DNA from: Psychromonas sp. 14N.309.X.WAT.B.A12
Lineage (GTDB): Bacteria; Pseudomonadota; Gammaproteobacteria; Enterobacterales; Psychromonadaceae
Direction of reading: 5' to 3'
DNA length: 64,000 nt
Assembly (NCBI RefSeq): GCF_030397575.1
Contig: NZ_JAPNXS010000009.1
Location: forward strand, 62,001-126,000
Shown here: positions 1 to 8,837 of the stretch, one piece after another
Layout: each line of letters begins with the position of its first letter
Position numbering within the stretch: position 1 is the stretch's first letter
Translations under genes and position numbers: made by a program
Notes under the pieces: generated by a model
Seen by the model: only the letters and a program-made list of their open reading frames with translations
The model's database searches: none
Told to the model about the DNA's origin: nothing

Positions 1-600
1 TCCTTCCGTATCAACTAACCAAGCATAACTGCCTAAACCCAATTTAATAGAGGCTAATTTTTTAGGCAGAATATCAATAGGTACTGCAGCAGCTATTGTT
101 CCACTCCATTCATTTTTCTCATTACGAATTGGCACTGAAACCATAATTACCGGCTTAGTTTCAAAGCTAGTATTGACAGGATTACTTATATTAAACTCTT
201 TATTATCCCAATCCTTACCTTTTAACAATGATGGATGAACCGCTTTCATTCTATTGTAATTTGCATCGGTAAGGTTTAATGCTTGGTCAATGTAAATAGC
301 ATTAATAAAGTTATCTCCGCCGGCCTTTATTAACCTTTGCAATAATCGGTGAATAGTTTCTTGATCATTATGTACAGGTTCAAAATCACCACTCAACACT
401 TTTAGCATTGCAACATATTGGGCAAACTCTTGGCTTAATTTAGTGGCATGCATTTGTGATATTTCAGTAGAAGTTGTTAACTCCAACTCTAACATTCTAT
501 CTTTTTCATTAATGTATACTGTTAATAAAAGTAATGATGCAAATGCAACAATAACAATAGAATAAATAGTAATGATCTGGGCTTTAATACTATGAAACAT
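1..600 (-). CDS. dCache-type sensor protein, N-terminal part (runs off the window)
   Basis: An open frame starts with ATG at 600 and runs without a stop to the window edge (200 codons). The product begins with a cytoplasmic stub and one membrane helix (about residues 8-28, IITIYSIVIVAFASLLLLTV), followed by a periplasmic region with Cache-type features: an amphipathic helix with EISQMHATKLSQEFAQY, then VPIRNEKNEWSGTIAAAVPID and AWLVDTEG near the edge. This is the sensing half of a bacterial transducer. The output domain (chemotaxis, GGDEF or histidine kinase) lies outside the window, so the signalling role cannot be named. No gene follows it within the window. Confidence 0.75.
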   Translation of the reverse strand, partial: MFHSIKAQIITIYSIVIVAFASLLLLTVYINEKDRMLELELTTSTEISQMHATKLSQEFAQYVAMLKVLSGDFEPVHNDQETIHRLLQRLIKAGGDNFINAIYIDQALNLTDANYNRMKAVHPSLLKGKDWDNKEFNISNPVNTSFETKPVIMVSVPIRNEKNEWSGTIAAAVPIDILPKKLASIKLGLGSYAWLVDTEG

Positions 601-1046
601 AATGACCTTAAAATTTAATTAGTAGGCAGATACTTAGCATCAGATTTAAAATGAAGATATATTTATTAATTATCGACCAAATAAAAAAATACTTAACTTC
701 AAATAACAGGTTTGACGTGATTTAAATTATCTATGGTAGATATTACATAAAACATACAATTATGGTTATTAAGAACCACTTTTATTTATGTAAAGTTTCA
801 TGTTTTATAGATTAAAAGTGATATTCAGCACTTAATCTTGATAATTTTAACATTTGCCTACACCTTAGACATTGTTTTTTTTCAGTTACAGCTTATAAAA
901 GAAAGTATATTACTCTTACTATTTAATCATTAACCATCTAAGTAACCTATCAAAATACAATAACTTTAATCAATCTCAGCTAGCAAAATCTTCCATTTAC
1001 TTTAAGCTAGCAATGTACTTTATTAACAGAGCGAATAGGACAATAT
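601..1046. other. Intergenic region between divergent genes
   Basis: This is an AT-rich gap between the divergently transcribed sensor gene and the DUF2750 gene, so it should hold promoters for both directions. I see no convincing -35/-10 pair, no RNA gene and no ORF of note. The only clear signal is AGGA at 1037-1040, the ribosome binding site for the gene starting at 1047. Confidence 0.5.
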
Positions 1047-1439
1047 ATGAGCGATTTAACGCCACAACGTATTAAAGAAATTTTAAAATTTGATGCTCAA
1101 CAACGGTTTCAATACTTATGTAAAGAAATTCAAAAACAACAAGAAGTATGGTTATTAGTTGATGAGCATGGCTGTGTAATGCTTAATACGGAAGATGAAG
1201 ATTGTGTGCCTGTATGGCCTAATAAAGTATTTGCTGAAGACTGGGCGACAGATGAGTGGTCACACTGTACAGCACAAGCCATTGATTTAACAACTTGGTT
1301 TTCACGCTGGACACCCGGCTTAACAGAAGACGAATTATCTATCGTGATTTTCCCTGATAACCAATTAAATGGCATTATTTTGTTCCCTGAAGAGTTTGAG
1401 CAAGAACTTACGCCTAACTCAAAACAAAAACGCTATTAA
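1047..1439 (+). CDS. DUF2750 family protein
   Basis: Small acidic soluble protein of 130 aa with no signal peptide or membrane segment. It carries features recalled for DUF2750: a central VWLLVDEHG...VPVWPNKVFAEDWA stretch, then IDLTTWFSRWTPGL and a C-terminal ILFPEEFEQEL. The biochemical function of the family is not known. The start is supported by AGGA six bases upstream. The next gene begins 12 bases after its stop, so the two are probably co-transcribed. Confidence 0.75.
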   Translation: MSDLTPQRIKEILKFDAQQRFQYLCKEIQKQQEVWLLVDEHGCVMLNTEDEDCVPVWPNKVFAEDWATDEWSHCTAQAIDLTTWFSRWTPGLTEDELSIVIFPDNQLNGIILFPEEFEQELTPNSKQKRY

Positions 1440-1451
1440 TAAAACCTTAGT

Positions 1452-2108
1452 ATGTACTTTTTTATCACAAAAAATAAAAGCCTCTGGTGCCGTAAAATAC
1501 TCTTTATTATAGCGCTGCTATTACCAACGCTTTTATCGGCCCATCCACACGCATGGGTTAATACCAACACTTATTTTGAAACTCACGAGGCACATATTAG
1601 GTCGCTCCATATGACTTGGTCATTTGATGCAGATACTTCGGCTTATATGCTACAAGGTGAAGATGTAAGCCCAGATAACCTTGAAGCTACACTACAAAAA
1701 CTAACAAAGGCTGTTATCGCTAACCTGTATAACGAACACTATTTTACTTATTTATACGACGGTAATACGCCAGTAAAATATAAAAGTGCGATCCACCCAC
1801 AAATGGTGAAAGATAAAGATAAGATAGTGCTCAGTTTTGAACTTCCGTTATCTTCACCTATTGCTTTTGCAGGAAAAAACTTCAGACTTTATATTTACGA
1901 TGAAACCTATTTTGTTGATATGTCTTGGTTAAATAAAGGTGATGTACAGCTATCCGAGCAACTTATCTCTGCTTGTAACGGTGAAATAGTAGAGCCTAAA
2001 GTGTCAGACGCACAGAGAGCTTATACATTAGCACTGGCTGCAGATGTAACACCTGATAATACCTTGGGAAGATACTTTTCACAGCAATATAAACTCAATT
2101 GCCAATAA
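1452..2108 (+). CDS. DUF1007 family periplasmic protein
   Basis: The protein has a short charged N-terminus, a hydrophobic signal segment (about residues 15-30) and then the AHPHAW motif directly after the probable cleavage site, which is typical of DUF1007. Later segments (SFDADTSAYML, FAGKNFRLYIYDETYFVDM) also fit. In other bacteria DUF1007 proteins often sit beside NicO/RcnA-like metal exporters or in zinc-responsive gene sets; here no such transporter follows, so a metal link is only suggested by family context. The ribosome binding site is weak. The protein is 218 aa and is probably translated from the same transcript as the DUF2750 gene. Confidence 0.7.
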   Translation: MYFFITKNKSLWCRKILFIIALLLPTLLSAHPHAWVNTNTYFETHEAHIRSLHMTWSFDADTSAYMLQGEDVSPDNLEATLQKLTKAVIANLYNEHYFTYLYDGNTPVKYKSAIHPQMVKDKDKIVLSFELPLSSPIAFAGKNFRLYIYDETYFVDMSWLNKGDVQLSEQLISACNGEIVEPKVSDAQRAYTLALAADVTPDNTLGRYFSQQYKLNCQ

Positions 2109-2206
2109 AAAATATCAGCATTATAAATTAACCACAATAACCTCAAACAAGTGCCTTGGATGTCAACTATCTAAGGCGAGCTGTTGATAATGTTAAGGAG
2201 TATTTA

Positions 2207-3574
2207 ATGCTATCCATTTTCGATATCTATAAAATTGGTATAGGTCCTTCCAGCTCGCATACCAGTGGCCCAATGCTAGCAGCTTATTTATTTGCAACTG
2301 AAAATAAAGCACAAGCAAAACTAATCACCTCTATCACTGTTCAACTATATGGCTCTTTATCTCTTACAGGTAAAGGACATCATACAGACAGAGCAATTAT
2401 ATTGGGATTAAGTGGCTATAAACCAGACACCATTAAAGCAGCAACTGCAAAGGCACTTTTGCAGAAAACCTCTGAACAAAAAACATTAACATTTCTTAAT
2501 CACACACCTATTGCATTCGATCCTGCGATTCATATTGAATTTCATAAAACCAGCTTACCTCTGCATGAAAATGCGCTTCGTTTTCTTGCTTACCAGGGAG
2601 AAACACTACTTGACTCAGAAACCTATTACTCCACAGGTGGTGGGTTTATTAGCACTGAACAACAATTATTAACCCCGACTGAGAACACTGAGCGTCAAGT
2701 CCCCTTTCCCTTTAATTCAGCGAATGATTTACTAGCGCAAGCAGATAAAAATGGATTAAGTATTGGCGGTTTAGTATTGCAAAACGAACTAACCTTTACC
2801 AATCAACAAACCCTAGACGCAACGGCTGAAAAGATCTGGAAAGTAATTAGCCTCTGTTTAGAGCGAGGATTAACCAGTGAAGGTATTTTAGAGGGTGGAT
2901 TACAAGTGGTAAGGCGAGCACCTGCATTATTAAAAACCTTACAAGCAAACGAAGGTATAGATAATGATCCAATGAGTGCTTTAGATTGGGTTAACTTATA
3001 TGCTTTTGCAGTGAGTGAAGAAAATGCAGCAGGAGGGCAGGTGGTGACCTCACCAACTAATGGTGCAGCAGGAGTAATTCCAGCCGTATTGATGTATTAC
3101 CATAAATACCTACGCAAAATTGATACTACGCAGCTTAAAGACTTTTTAGCAGTATCCGCTGCGATTGGTATGTTATATAAGCGCAATGCGTCTATTTCTG
3201 GTGCCGAAGTAGGTTGCCAAGGAGAAATAGGTGTTTCCTCTTCAATGGCAGCTGCTGGCTTAACCGCAATCCAAGGGGGCAGTAATGAACAAGTATGTAT
3301 CGCTGCTGAAATAGCCATGGAGCACTCTTTAGGTATGACCTGTGATCCAATAGGAGGTTTAGTACAAATACCTTGTATTGAACGTAATGCCATGGGCGCA
3401 ATGAAAGCGATTAATGCATCAAGAATGGCTTTGAAACGTAACAGTAAATCCCTTATATCTCTAGATAAGGTGATCGCGACTATGTACCAAACAGGGAAAG
3501 ATATGAATAAAAAATATCGTGAGACATCACAGGGAGGTTTAGCGGTTATTCACATGGCACCGCCTTGTGAATAG
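2207..3574 (+). CDS. sdaA: L-serine ammonia-lyase (L-serine deaminase), 4Fe-4S type
   Basis: Converts L-serine to pyruvate and ammonia in the cytoplasm. The frame is open from 2156, but the ATG at 2207 has AGGAG six bases upstream and gives the usual protein start (MLSIFDIYKIGIGPSSSHTSGPM) and a normal length of 455 aa. The N-terminal half is the serine dehydratase beta domain with GIGPSSSHTSGPM; the C-terminal half is the alpha domain. Cysteines near residues 337 (GCQGE), 379 (MTCDP) and 390 (IPCIE) match the three core cluster ligands. The penultimate residue is Cys454, the position of the tail-in-mouth fourth ligand described for Legionella serine deaminase. sdaA versus sdaB cannot be separated from sequence alone. 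Confidence 0.93.
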   Translation: MLSIFDIYKIGIGPSSSHTSGPMLAAYLFATENKAQAKLITSITVQLYGSLSLTGKGHHTDRAIILGLSGYKPDTIKAATAKALLQKTSEQKTLTFLNHTPIAFDPAIHIEFHKTSLPLHENALRFLAYQGETLLDSETYYSTGGGFISTEQQLLTPTENTERQVPFPFNSANDLLAQADKNGLSIGGLVLQNELTFTNQQTLDATAEKIWKVISLCLERGLTSEGILEGGLQVVRRAPALLKTLQANEGIDNDPMSALDWVNLYAFAVSEENAAGGQVVTSPTNGAAGVIPAVLMYYHKYLRKIDTTQLKDFLAVSAAIGMLYKRNASISGAEVGCQGEIGVSSSMAAAGLTAIQGGSNEQVCIAAEIAMEHSLGMTCDPIGGLVQIPCIERNAMGAMKAINASRMALKRNSKSLISLDKVIATMYQTGKDMNKKYRETSQGGLAVIHMAPPCE

Positions 3575-3578
3575 GCAC

Positions 3579-3613
3579 AACAATACACCTCTCATGATTA
3601 AAGGTGTATTGTT
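3579..3613. terminator. Bidirectional terminator hairpin
   Basis: A perfect 12-bp inverted repeat, AACAATACACCT (3579-3590) and AGGTGTATTGTT (3602-3613), with an 11-base loop. It lies between the convergent serine deaminase and FKBP genes. The T tracts are short, so its strength is uncertain. Confidence 0.6.
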
Positions 3614-3622
3614 ATCAAATCA

Positions 3623-4096
3623 TTATGGATTAATTTTTAGTAATTCAACATCAAAAATCAATAATGAACCAGCAGGAATTTTACCTGCACTACGATTACC
3701 ATAAGCAAGTCGACTTGGGATAAAGAAACGGAATTTATCACCTTCTACCATTAATTGTACACCTTCAGTCCAGCCCGGAATCACTTGGTTTAAACCAAAA
3801 GAGATTGGCTCACCACGTTCCACAGAACTGTCAAATACAGTGCCATCAATTAATGTACCATGGTAATGTACTTTAACTTTACTCTTTGCTGTTGGGTGCT
3901 CTGTTCCTTCACCTTTTTCTAACACTAAGTACTGTAAACCTGAATCAGTACTAACAACGCCTTCTTTCGTTGCATTTTCAGCTAGGAAGCCTTGCCCTTT
4001 TTGGATGTTTACAGGTGCATCTCTCCCTGAAGTCATCGATTGAAAAACAAAAAATGCCACGATTACAATCGCCACAATTAAAATAAACTTAAGCAT
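3623..4096 (-). CDS. Membrane-anchored FKBP-type peptidyl-prolyl isomerase
   Basis: Catalyses proline cis-trans isomerisation in protein folding. The frame is open further upstream, but ATG 4096 is preferred: AGGG lies upstream at good spacing and the product starts with a clean hydrophobic anchor (MLKFILIVAIVIVAFFVFQS). After a short linker comes a single FKBP domain over about residues 50-157, with KVKVHYHGTLIDGTVFDSS, FGLNQVIPGWTEGVQLM, RLAYGNRSAG and FDVELLKI, which form the classic aromatic pocket. The catalytic domain is expected on the periplasmic side, held by the anchor. The length is 157 aa. It is convergent with serine deaminase and separated from the RND operon by a terminator. 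Confidence 0.88.
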   Translation of the reverse strand: MLKFILIVAIVIVAFFVFQSMTSGRDAPVNIQKGQGFLAENATKEGVVSTDSGLQYLVLEKGEGTEHPTAKSKVKVHYHGTLIDGTVFDSSVERGEPISFGLNQVIPGWTEGVQLMVEGDKFRFFIPSRLAYGNRSAGKIPAGSLLIFDVELLKINP

Positions 4097-4177
4097 GATA
4101 AACCCTGTTTTATTAATTAAAGCCCAGAGGGTACTAAATTTTAGAAAGGAGTTTAAGAACAATTTCTCTGCGAATAT

Positions 4178-4213
4178 AAAAAAAGCGAGAAGTTGTTACT
4201 CTCCTCGCTTTTT
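4178..4213 (-). terminator. Rho-independent terminator of the RND operon
   Basis: The minus strand forms a stem from AAAAAGCGAG (arm at 4204-4213) and CTCGCTTTTT (arm at 4180-4189), followed by more T residues down to 4178. It lies just downstream of the RND permease stop. Confidence 0.85.
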
Positions 4214-4233
4214 AGCATCACTTTATCATTAAC

Positions 4234-7200
4234 TTATACTGATTTATCTTGCTTTGACATTGCTTCACTCAAACGCAGTTCTTCATTTAACAATGCTTCA
4301 ACATGGCCCGGTGAATGCGTACTCCCGGAAATCAATCGATACATGGCCGGAATAACAAATAATGTTACGATTGTAGCAAAGGCCATTCCGAAGAACACCA
4401 CCGTCCCCACTGATATACGACTTTCAGAGCCTGCTCCGACAGATAAAATCAATGGAATGGAGCCAGCTAAGGTAGTAAATGCCGTCATTAAGATCGGACG
4501 AAGTCGACGCGCAGCAGCATCAATAATAGCAGTATCTAAGCTCTTACCACGGTCACGTAACTGATTGGCAAATTCTACAATTAAAATGCCGTTTTTGGTC
4601 ACCATGCCAATCAGCATGATCATGCCAATTTGACTGTAGATGTTCAGGCCTTGATTCATTAACACCATACCAATGAAACCACCTAAAACCCCCATCGGTA
4701 CGGTAAACATAACGACGAGTGGATTAATAAAGCTTTCAAACTGAGCTGCTAATACTAGGTAAGCCACCAGCAATGCCAACCCAAAAACAATTAACACACT
4801 GCTACTATTTTCACGGTACTCCTGTGATTCACCAGTGTATGAAACGGTAATATCGCTTGGAAATAGTTCGATAGCTTTGGCATCCAAATAATCTAACACT
4901 TCACCTAATGATTTACCTTCCGCTGCACTACCACCAAGCGTAATAGATTTCTGCTTATTAAAATGCGATAGGCGACTAGCAGACGCGACTTCTTCAATAT
5001 CTGCTAATGTATCTAATGTAATCAATTCACCATCTTTAGTGCGCATGTAAATTTGGCTTAAATCACTCACATTATTAAAGCTATTTTCATCGCCACGTAG
5101 GTAAACATCATACTCTTCACCACGCTCTACATAAGTAGTATCACTCTTCCCCCCGAGCATCACTTCTAAAGTTTCAGAGATTTCATCTAAGCTAACGCCT
5201 AATTCTGCAGCACGCTCTTTATCCAAAGAAACTAACAATTCAGGTGTTTTTTCTGAATAATCTAAATCACTACCAACAACCATCCCATCAGCTTCTGCTT
5301 GTTGTCTTAATAGCTCAGCGTATTTACCTAACTCACTATAATCAGAACCGCCTAAAACAAACTCTACTTGATCGCTAGATCCGCCACGGAAACCAGGTAA
5401 TAAAGGTCGAACCCGAATATCAGGTAAATCATCTAACGTTCTCTTCACTAACCCTAATGCCTGATTAGCCGAAACGGTACGTTCATTCCAATCCTCTAGC
5501 ACCATGATAACAAAGCCCGTTTGATCTCCGGCATTGCCGCCAAAAGCAGGTGCTTGTGTACTAAAGGATCTAATCACGCCTTGTCCCAATAAAGGTAATA
5601 GACGTTCTTGGATTAAATCCATATTCGCAGACATACGATTAAAGCTGGTGCCTTCTGCGGCTTTTACAAAGGCAAAGATAACCCCCCTATCCTCTTTCGG
5701 TGCAAGTTGCGATGGCACTTGTTTCATCAAGAAGTAACTGCCCGCGATACAAGCAAGAATAACCAAAGGTGCCGCTAAACGTAATTTAATGGCATAACCT
5801 AAACCCCCACGATAAACGCCCTCTAAACGTGAGAATTGTTTATCCACCCAACGATTAAAGCGATTTTGTTGCTGATGCTCCTTGAGCATTTTACTGGCTA
5901 AAACCGGAGTTAACGTCAATGCGATAAACGAGGAGAAAATCACCGACATTGCTAATAACACAGAAAATTCAGTGAACAATAATCCAACCATGCCATCCAT
6001 AAATGAAATAGGTAGGAAGACCATCACCAAAACTAACGTTGTTGCTATTACTGCAAAGCCAACCTCTCTGGTGCCTTTATAAGCAGCCATTAACGGTTTT
6101 TCACCTTGCTCAATATGGTGAAATATATTCTCCACCACTACAATCGCATCATCCACCACTAAGCCTATCGATAAAATAAGCGCCATTAAGGTAATAAGAT
6201 TGATCGAAAAACCAAAGTAATAAGCGGCAATGAAAGCAGAAATCAGAGAAACAGGTACAGTGATCGCAGGAATAATGGTTGCTCGAGCTTGACCAATAAA
6301 GATATATAACACCAAGACCACTAACCCTCCGGTGATTAATAGCGTGTTATATACTTCATCAATGGAACGCTCAATGAATACCGTAGAATCATAATTTAAT
6401 TCTAACTCAGTATTTTCAGGTAAGAATTGTTGGATTTTATCAACTTCAGATCGCACTGCAGCGGCAACATCTAAAGGGTTTGCATCGGTTTGTGTAACAA
6501 CCCCTAAACTGATATTAACAATGCCATTATTTTTAAACGCAGAGTTCTCATTTTCAGCCCCAACATTTACTTCTGCCACATCTTTTAAGTAGATAGGAGT
6601 ACCGTCGTTAGCACGACGTACCACTAAATAATCAAAGTCCTCAGGCTGTGCATACAAGCGCGCAGTTCGTACTGACATAACTGTTGTATCATTGCGTACT
6701 TCGCCGCCGGGGCTTTCTACATTTTCAGCTTCTAATGCAGAAAGAATATCATTGACAGTGACAGATCTCCCTGCCATTAAATCCGGCAATAACTTAACGT
6801 ACATGACTTTGTATAAACCACCAGTCACATTGACTGAACTCACTCCACTGATTAAGCTGAATCGATCCGTTAGAGCACGCTCGGCGTAATCGGTTAGTTG
6901 AGTTCGGTCCATGGTTGAGGACCTGAGATTAATGTATAAAGAAGGCTCCCCAGAACCGTCATCTTTTGACACAATTGGCTCATCAGCTTCATCTGGTAAG
7001 GCTCCTTCCGCTTTAGCAACGGCATCTCGTATATCACTCACCCCTTCGGTAAGATCCCAACCGATATCAAAGGTGACAGTAATACGCGACATACCATTAC
7101 GAGTGACCGATTCTACTTCGTCAATGCCACTGATACCTGTCACTTGATCCTCGATCACTGACGTCACCTGACTTTCCATGATGGTAGCACTAGCACCTTC

Positions 7201-7353
7201 ATAACGAGTAGTAATCGATACCACTGGACTTTCTACATCAGGCATCTCTCTAACAGCTAGCTTTTCAAAGGAGACAATCCCAAAAACACAAAGTAATAGG
7301 CTCATTACAATGGCCATTACCGGTCGTTTTACTGATACATCGGATAACCACAT
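4234..7353 (-). CDS. RND efflux pump inner-membrane permease (AcrB/HAE1-like)
   Basis: Proton-driven exporter subunit of a tripartite efflux pump. Its 1039 aa length and duplicated architecture (12 membrane helices, two large periplasmic loops) are normal for the family. Helix 1 is MWLSDVSVKRPVMAIVMSLLL. Helix 4 near residue 400 carries GLVVDDAIVVVENI with the paired Asp of the proton relay. The second half carries MVTKNGILIVEFANQL with the matching Lys. The start codon overlaps the stop of the adaptor gene in TAATG, so translation is coupled. No outer-membrane factor lies in the operon, so a TolC encoded elsewhere is presumably used. Substrates cannot be inferred. Confidence 0.93.
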   Translation of the reverse strand: MWLSDVSVKRPVMAIVMSLLLCVFGIVSFEKLAVREMPDVESPVVSITTRYEGASATIMESQVTSVIEDQVTGISGIDEVESVTRNGMSRITVTFDIGWDLTEGVSDIRDAVAKAEGALPDEADEPIVSKDDGSGEPSLYINLRSSTMDRTQLTDYAERALTDRFSLISGVSSVNVTGGLYKVMYVKLLPDLMAGRSVTVNDILSALEAENVESPGGEVRNDTTVMSVRTARLYAQPEDFDYLVVRRANDGTPIYLKDVAEVNVGAENENSAFKNNGIVNISLGVVTQTDANPLDVAAAVRSEVDKIQQFLPENTELELNYDSTVFIERSIDEVYNTLLITGGLVVLVLYIFIGQARATIIPAITVPVSLISAFIAAYYFGFSINLITLMALILSIGLVVDDAIVVVENIFHHIEQGEKPLMAAYKGTREVGFAVIATTLVLVMVFLPISFMDGMVGLLFTEFSVLLAMSVIFSSFIALTLTPVLASKMLKEHQQQNRFNRWVDKQFSRLEGVYRGGLGYAIKLRLAAPLVILACIAGSYFLMKQVPSQLAPKEDRGVIFAFVKAAEGTSFNRMSANMDLIQERLLPLLGQGVIRSFSTQAPAFGGNAGDQTGFVIMVLEDWNERTVSANQALGLVKRTLDDLPDIRVRPLLPGFRGGSSDQVEFVLGGSDYSELGKYAELLRQQAEADGMVVGSDLDYSEKTPELLVSLDKERAAELGVSLDEISETLEVMLGGKSDTTYVERGEEYDVYLRGDENSFNNVSDLSQIYMRTKDGELITLDTLADIEEVASASRLSHFNKQKSITLGGSAAEGKSLGEVLDYLDAKAIELFPSDITVSYTGESQEYRENSSSVLIVFGLALLVAYLVLAAQFESFINPLVVMFTVPMGVLGGFIGMVLMNQGLNIYSQIGMIMLIGMVTKNGILIVEFANQLRDRGKSLDTAIIDAAARRLRPILMTAFTTLAGSIPLILSVGAGSESRISVGTVVFFGMAFATIVTLFVIPAMYRLISGSTHSPGHVEALLNEELRLSEAMSKQDKSV

Positions 7354-8435
7354 TATTTGTTATCCTTCTGTAACGCATTAACATTCACGGTGGTTTCACC
7401 GGCTTGCTCTACTGTACTTAAATCTTTAATAGTTAGTCCGTCACGCATATTAACCAGACCTTGCACAACAATTCGCTCACCAATCTCTAAACCTGATGCA
7501 ATCACAGCCTGGTCTCTAATACGGGGACCTAATACTACTTCTCGACGAGATACTTTATTATCGTCACCAACGACATAAACAAAACGTTTAGTGCCTGAAT
7601 ACTCTAAAGATTGCACAGCTATAATAGGCTCATTAACGGCATTAAACACTAAGTTCGCAGACATCAACATACCCGGTTTTAAAAACTCATCTTTATTATC
7701 AAAAAGTAACCGAACACGTAAATTTAATGTATCTGGATTAATACGAGAATCAATCGCAACCACTCTACCTACAAAAGGTTGATCCCCCCAAGCACGTGTT
7801 TTAGCTGATACTTCCATGCCTACTTGTATTTTAGAAAGGTAACGTTCTGGAACAGGTAAATCTAAGGTCATTTCGGAAAGGTTATCTAGTGTCAAAAGCG
7901 ACTCGCTAATTGCAACCATCTTACCTTCGCTAAAATCTAATAACCCTATGGTGCCATCAAAAGGTGCAGTAATATTGTGATTATCAATAAACACCTGTGC
8001 GGCTAATAATCGAGCTTTACCGATTGCAACGACTGAAGCTTGGCTATCTAACTCTGTTTGCGTGATCGCTTGTTTACCGATAAGACGCTGATAATCTTTT
8101 AAGGTACGTTGCTCATTGGCTAAATAAGCTTTTGCTTCAGCTAATAATGCATTGGCACCAGCACTATTCAACTTTATAAGCAGCTGACCCTTTTTAACTT
8201 TTTGATTAGCTTGCACTGCAATTTGGGTTACTTTGGCCGCAACCTCAGACTCGATGCTCACATACTCCTTAGCTTGTAACTTTCCAATTAAAGATAAGGA
8301 TTCTGATACTTCATAAGCACCGACTACCTCGCTATAAATAGGCACTGCTGGAGAAGGCGTGAGTGCCATAGCAAAACTGCTAAATAGACTCAGTAAAAAA
8401 CTTATTAAGATAAAAACTGGGTTGAATTTTTTCAT
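7353..8435 (-). CDS. RND efflux periplasmic adaptor (membrane fusion protein)
   Basis: Links the RND permease to an outer-membrane channel. It has an N-terminal signal peptide (MKKFNPVFILISFLLSLFSSFAMA), a barrel-sandwich lipoyl-like half motif (VSIESEVAAKVTQIAVQANQ, then ITAPFDGTIGLLDFSEGKMV), a short helical hairpin between them and beta-barrel/membrane-proximal domains to the C-terminus (VVQGLVNMRDGLTI). The short hairpin (about residues 90-140) resembles MdtA/MexH-type adaptors. It is first in a two-gene operon and ends in the TAATG overlap with the permease. Length 360 aa is normal. Confidence 0.9.
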   Translation of the reverse strand: MKKFNPVFILISFLLSLFSSFAMALTPSPAVPIYSEVVGAYEVSESLSLIGKLQAKEYVSIESEVAAKVTQIAVQANQKVKKGQLLIKLNSAGANALLAEAKAYLANEQRTLKDYQRLIGKQAITQTELDSQASVVAIGKARLLAAQVFIDNHNITAPFDGTIGLLDFSEGKMVAISESLLTLDNLSEMTLDLPVPERYLSKIQVGMEVSAKTRAWGDQPFVGRVVAIDSRINPDTLNLRVRLLFDNKDEFLKPGMLMSANLVFNAVNEPIIAVQSLEYSGTKRFVYVVGDDNKVSRREVVLGPRIRDQAVIASGLEIGERIVVQGLVNMRDGLTIKDLSTVEQAGETTVNVNALQKDNK

Positions 8436-8656
8436 TTTATTTCTTCTATTTAAAGTGAGGTAAAAGCGTATAGGTAGTGTTTATAACAGCTAACACCAAT
8501 AAAATTAAGCGAATGATCTTAATTGTCATCAATGGTATTGCATTCATCATAAAGTAAAAACCGGAAAAGATTGTGAAGAAAATATGGAGAAATTGTAACA
8601 AACGTTACGCAAAACAAGGGAGGTAAATATTAAGAGGTAGTTGCAAAGCTTAATTT

Positions 8657-8705
8657 GATATCAATCAAGCGAGCTAACTGTTCTAGTTTGCTTGATAAAA
8701 AACTG
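8657..8705 (-). repeat. Decayed end of the dispersed ATACCAAT repeat
   Basis: About 50 bases align with the end of the copy at 54242-54460 in the same orientation, sharing ATATCAATCA, TAACTGTTCTA and CTTG at matching spacing, with roughly three quarters identity by eye. The rest of the element is not recognisable, so this is a remnant. Confidence 0.5.
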
Positions 8706-8763
8706 ATTGAATATAATTAGTATTAGCACTAAAGAACGGGTTACAAATTGATTCAAAAGTGTC

Positions 8764-8801
8764 AATAATGACTTGAAATGATATCACTTCAAGTCATTAT
8801 T
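8764..8801 (-). terminator. Hairpin downstream of the nitroreductase gene
   Basis: A 14-bp perfect inverted repeat (AATAATGACTTGAA at 8764-8777 and its complement at 8788-8801) with a 10-base loop. It lies 37 bases beyond the nitroreductase stop. The T run is on the plus-strand side, so its use as a terminator for the minus-strand gene is plausible but not certain. Confidence 0.45.
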
Positions 8802-8837
8802 TTTATAAAAGACCTAACTGTTCAGAAACTTAGTTGA

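Larger units (their letters stand above)
8436..8837. other. Intergenic region upstream of the RND operon
   Basis: This 402-base gap must contain the RND operon promoter on the minus strand. I see three things in it. A perfect FNR-type half-site pair TTGAT-N4-ATCAA lies at 8655-8668. It overlaps the start of a decayed copy of the dispersed repeat (8657-8705). A long hairpin at 8764-8801 follows the nitroreductase gene. A segment at 8493-8524 (ACACCAAT...) also loosely resembles the left end of the repeat. No ORF worth calling is present. Confidence 0.5.

Noticed and set aside
8664-8696. Hairpin ATCAAGC...GCTTGAT taken as a terminator
   Set aside because: It falls within the decayed repeat, has wobble pairs, and follows no gene end on either strand.
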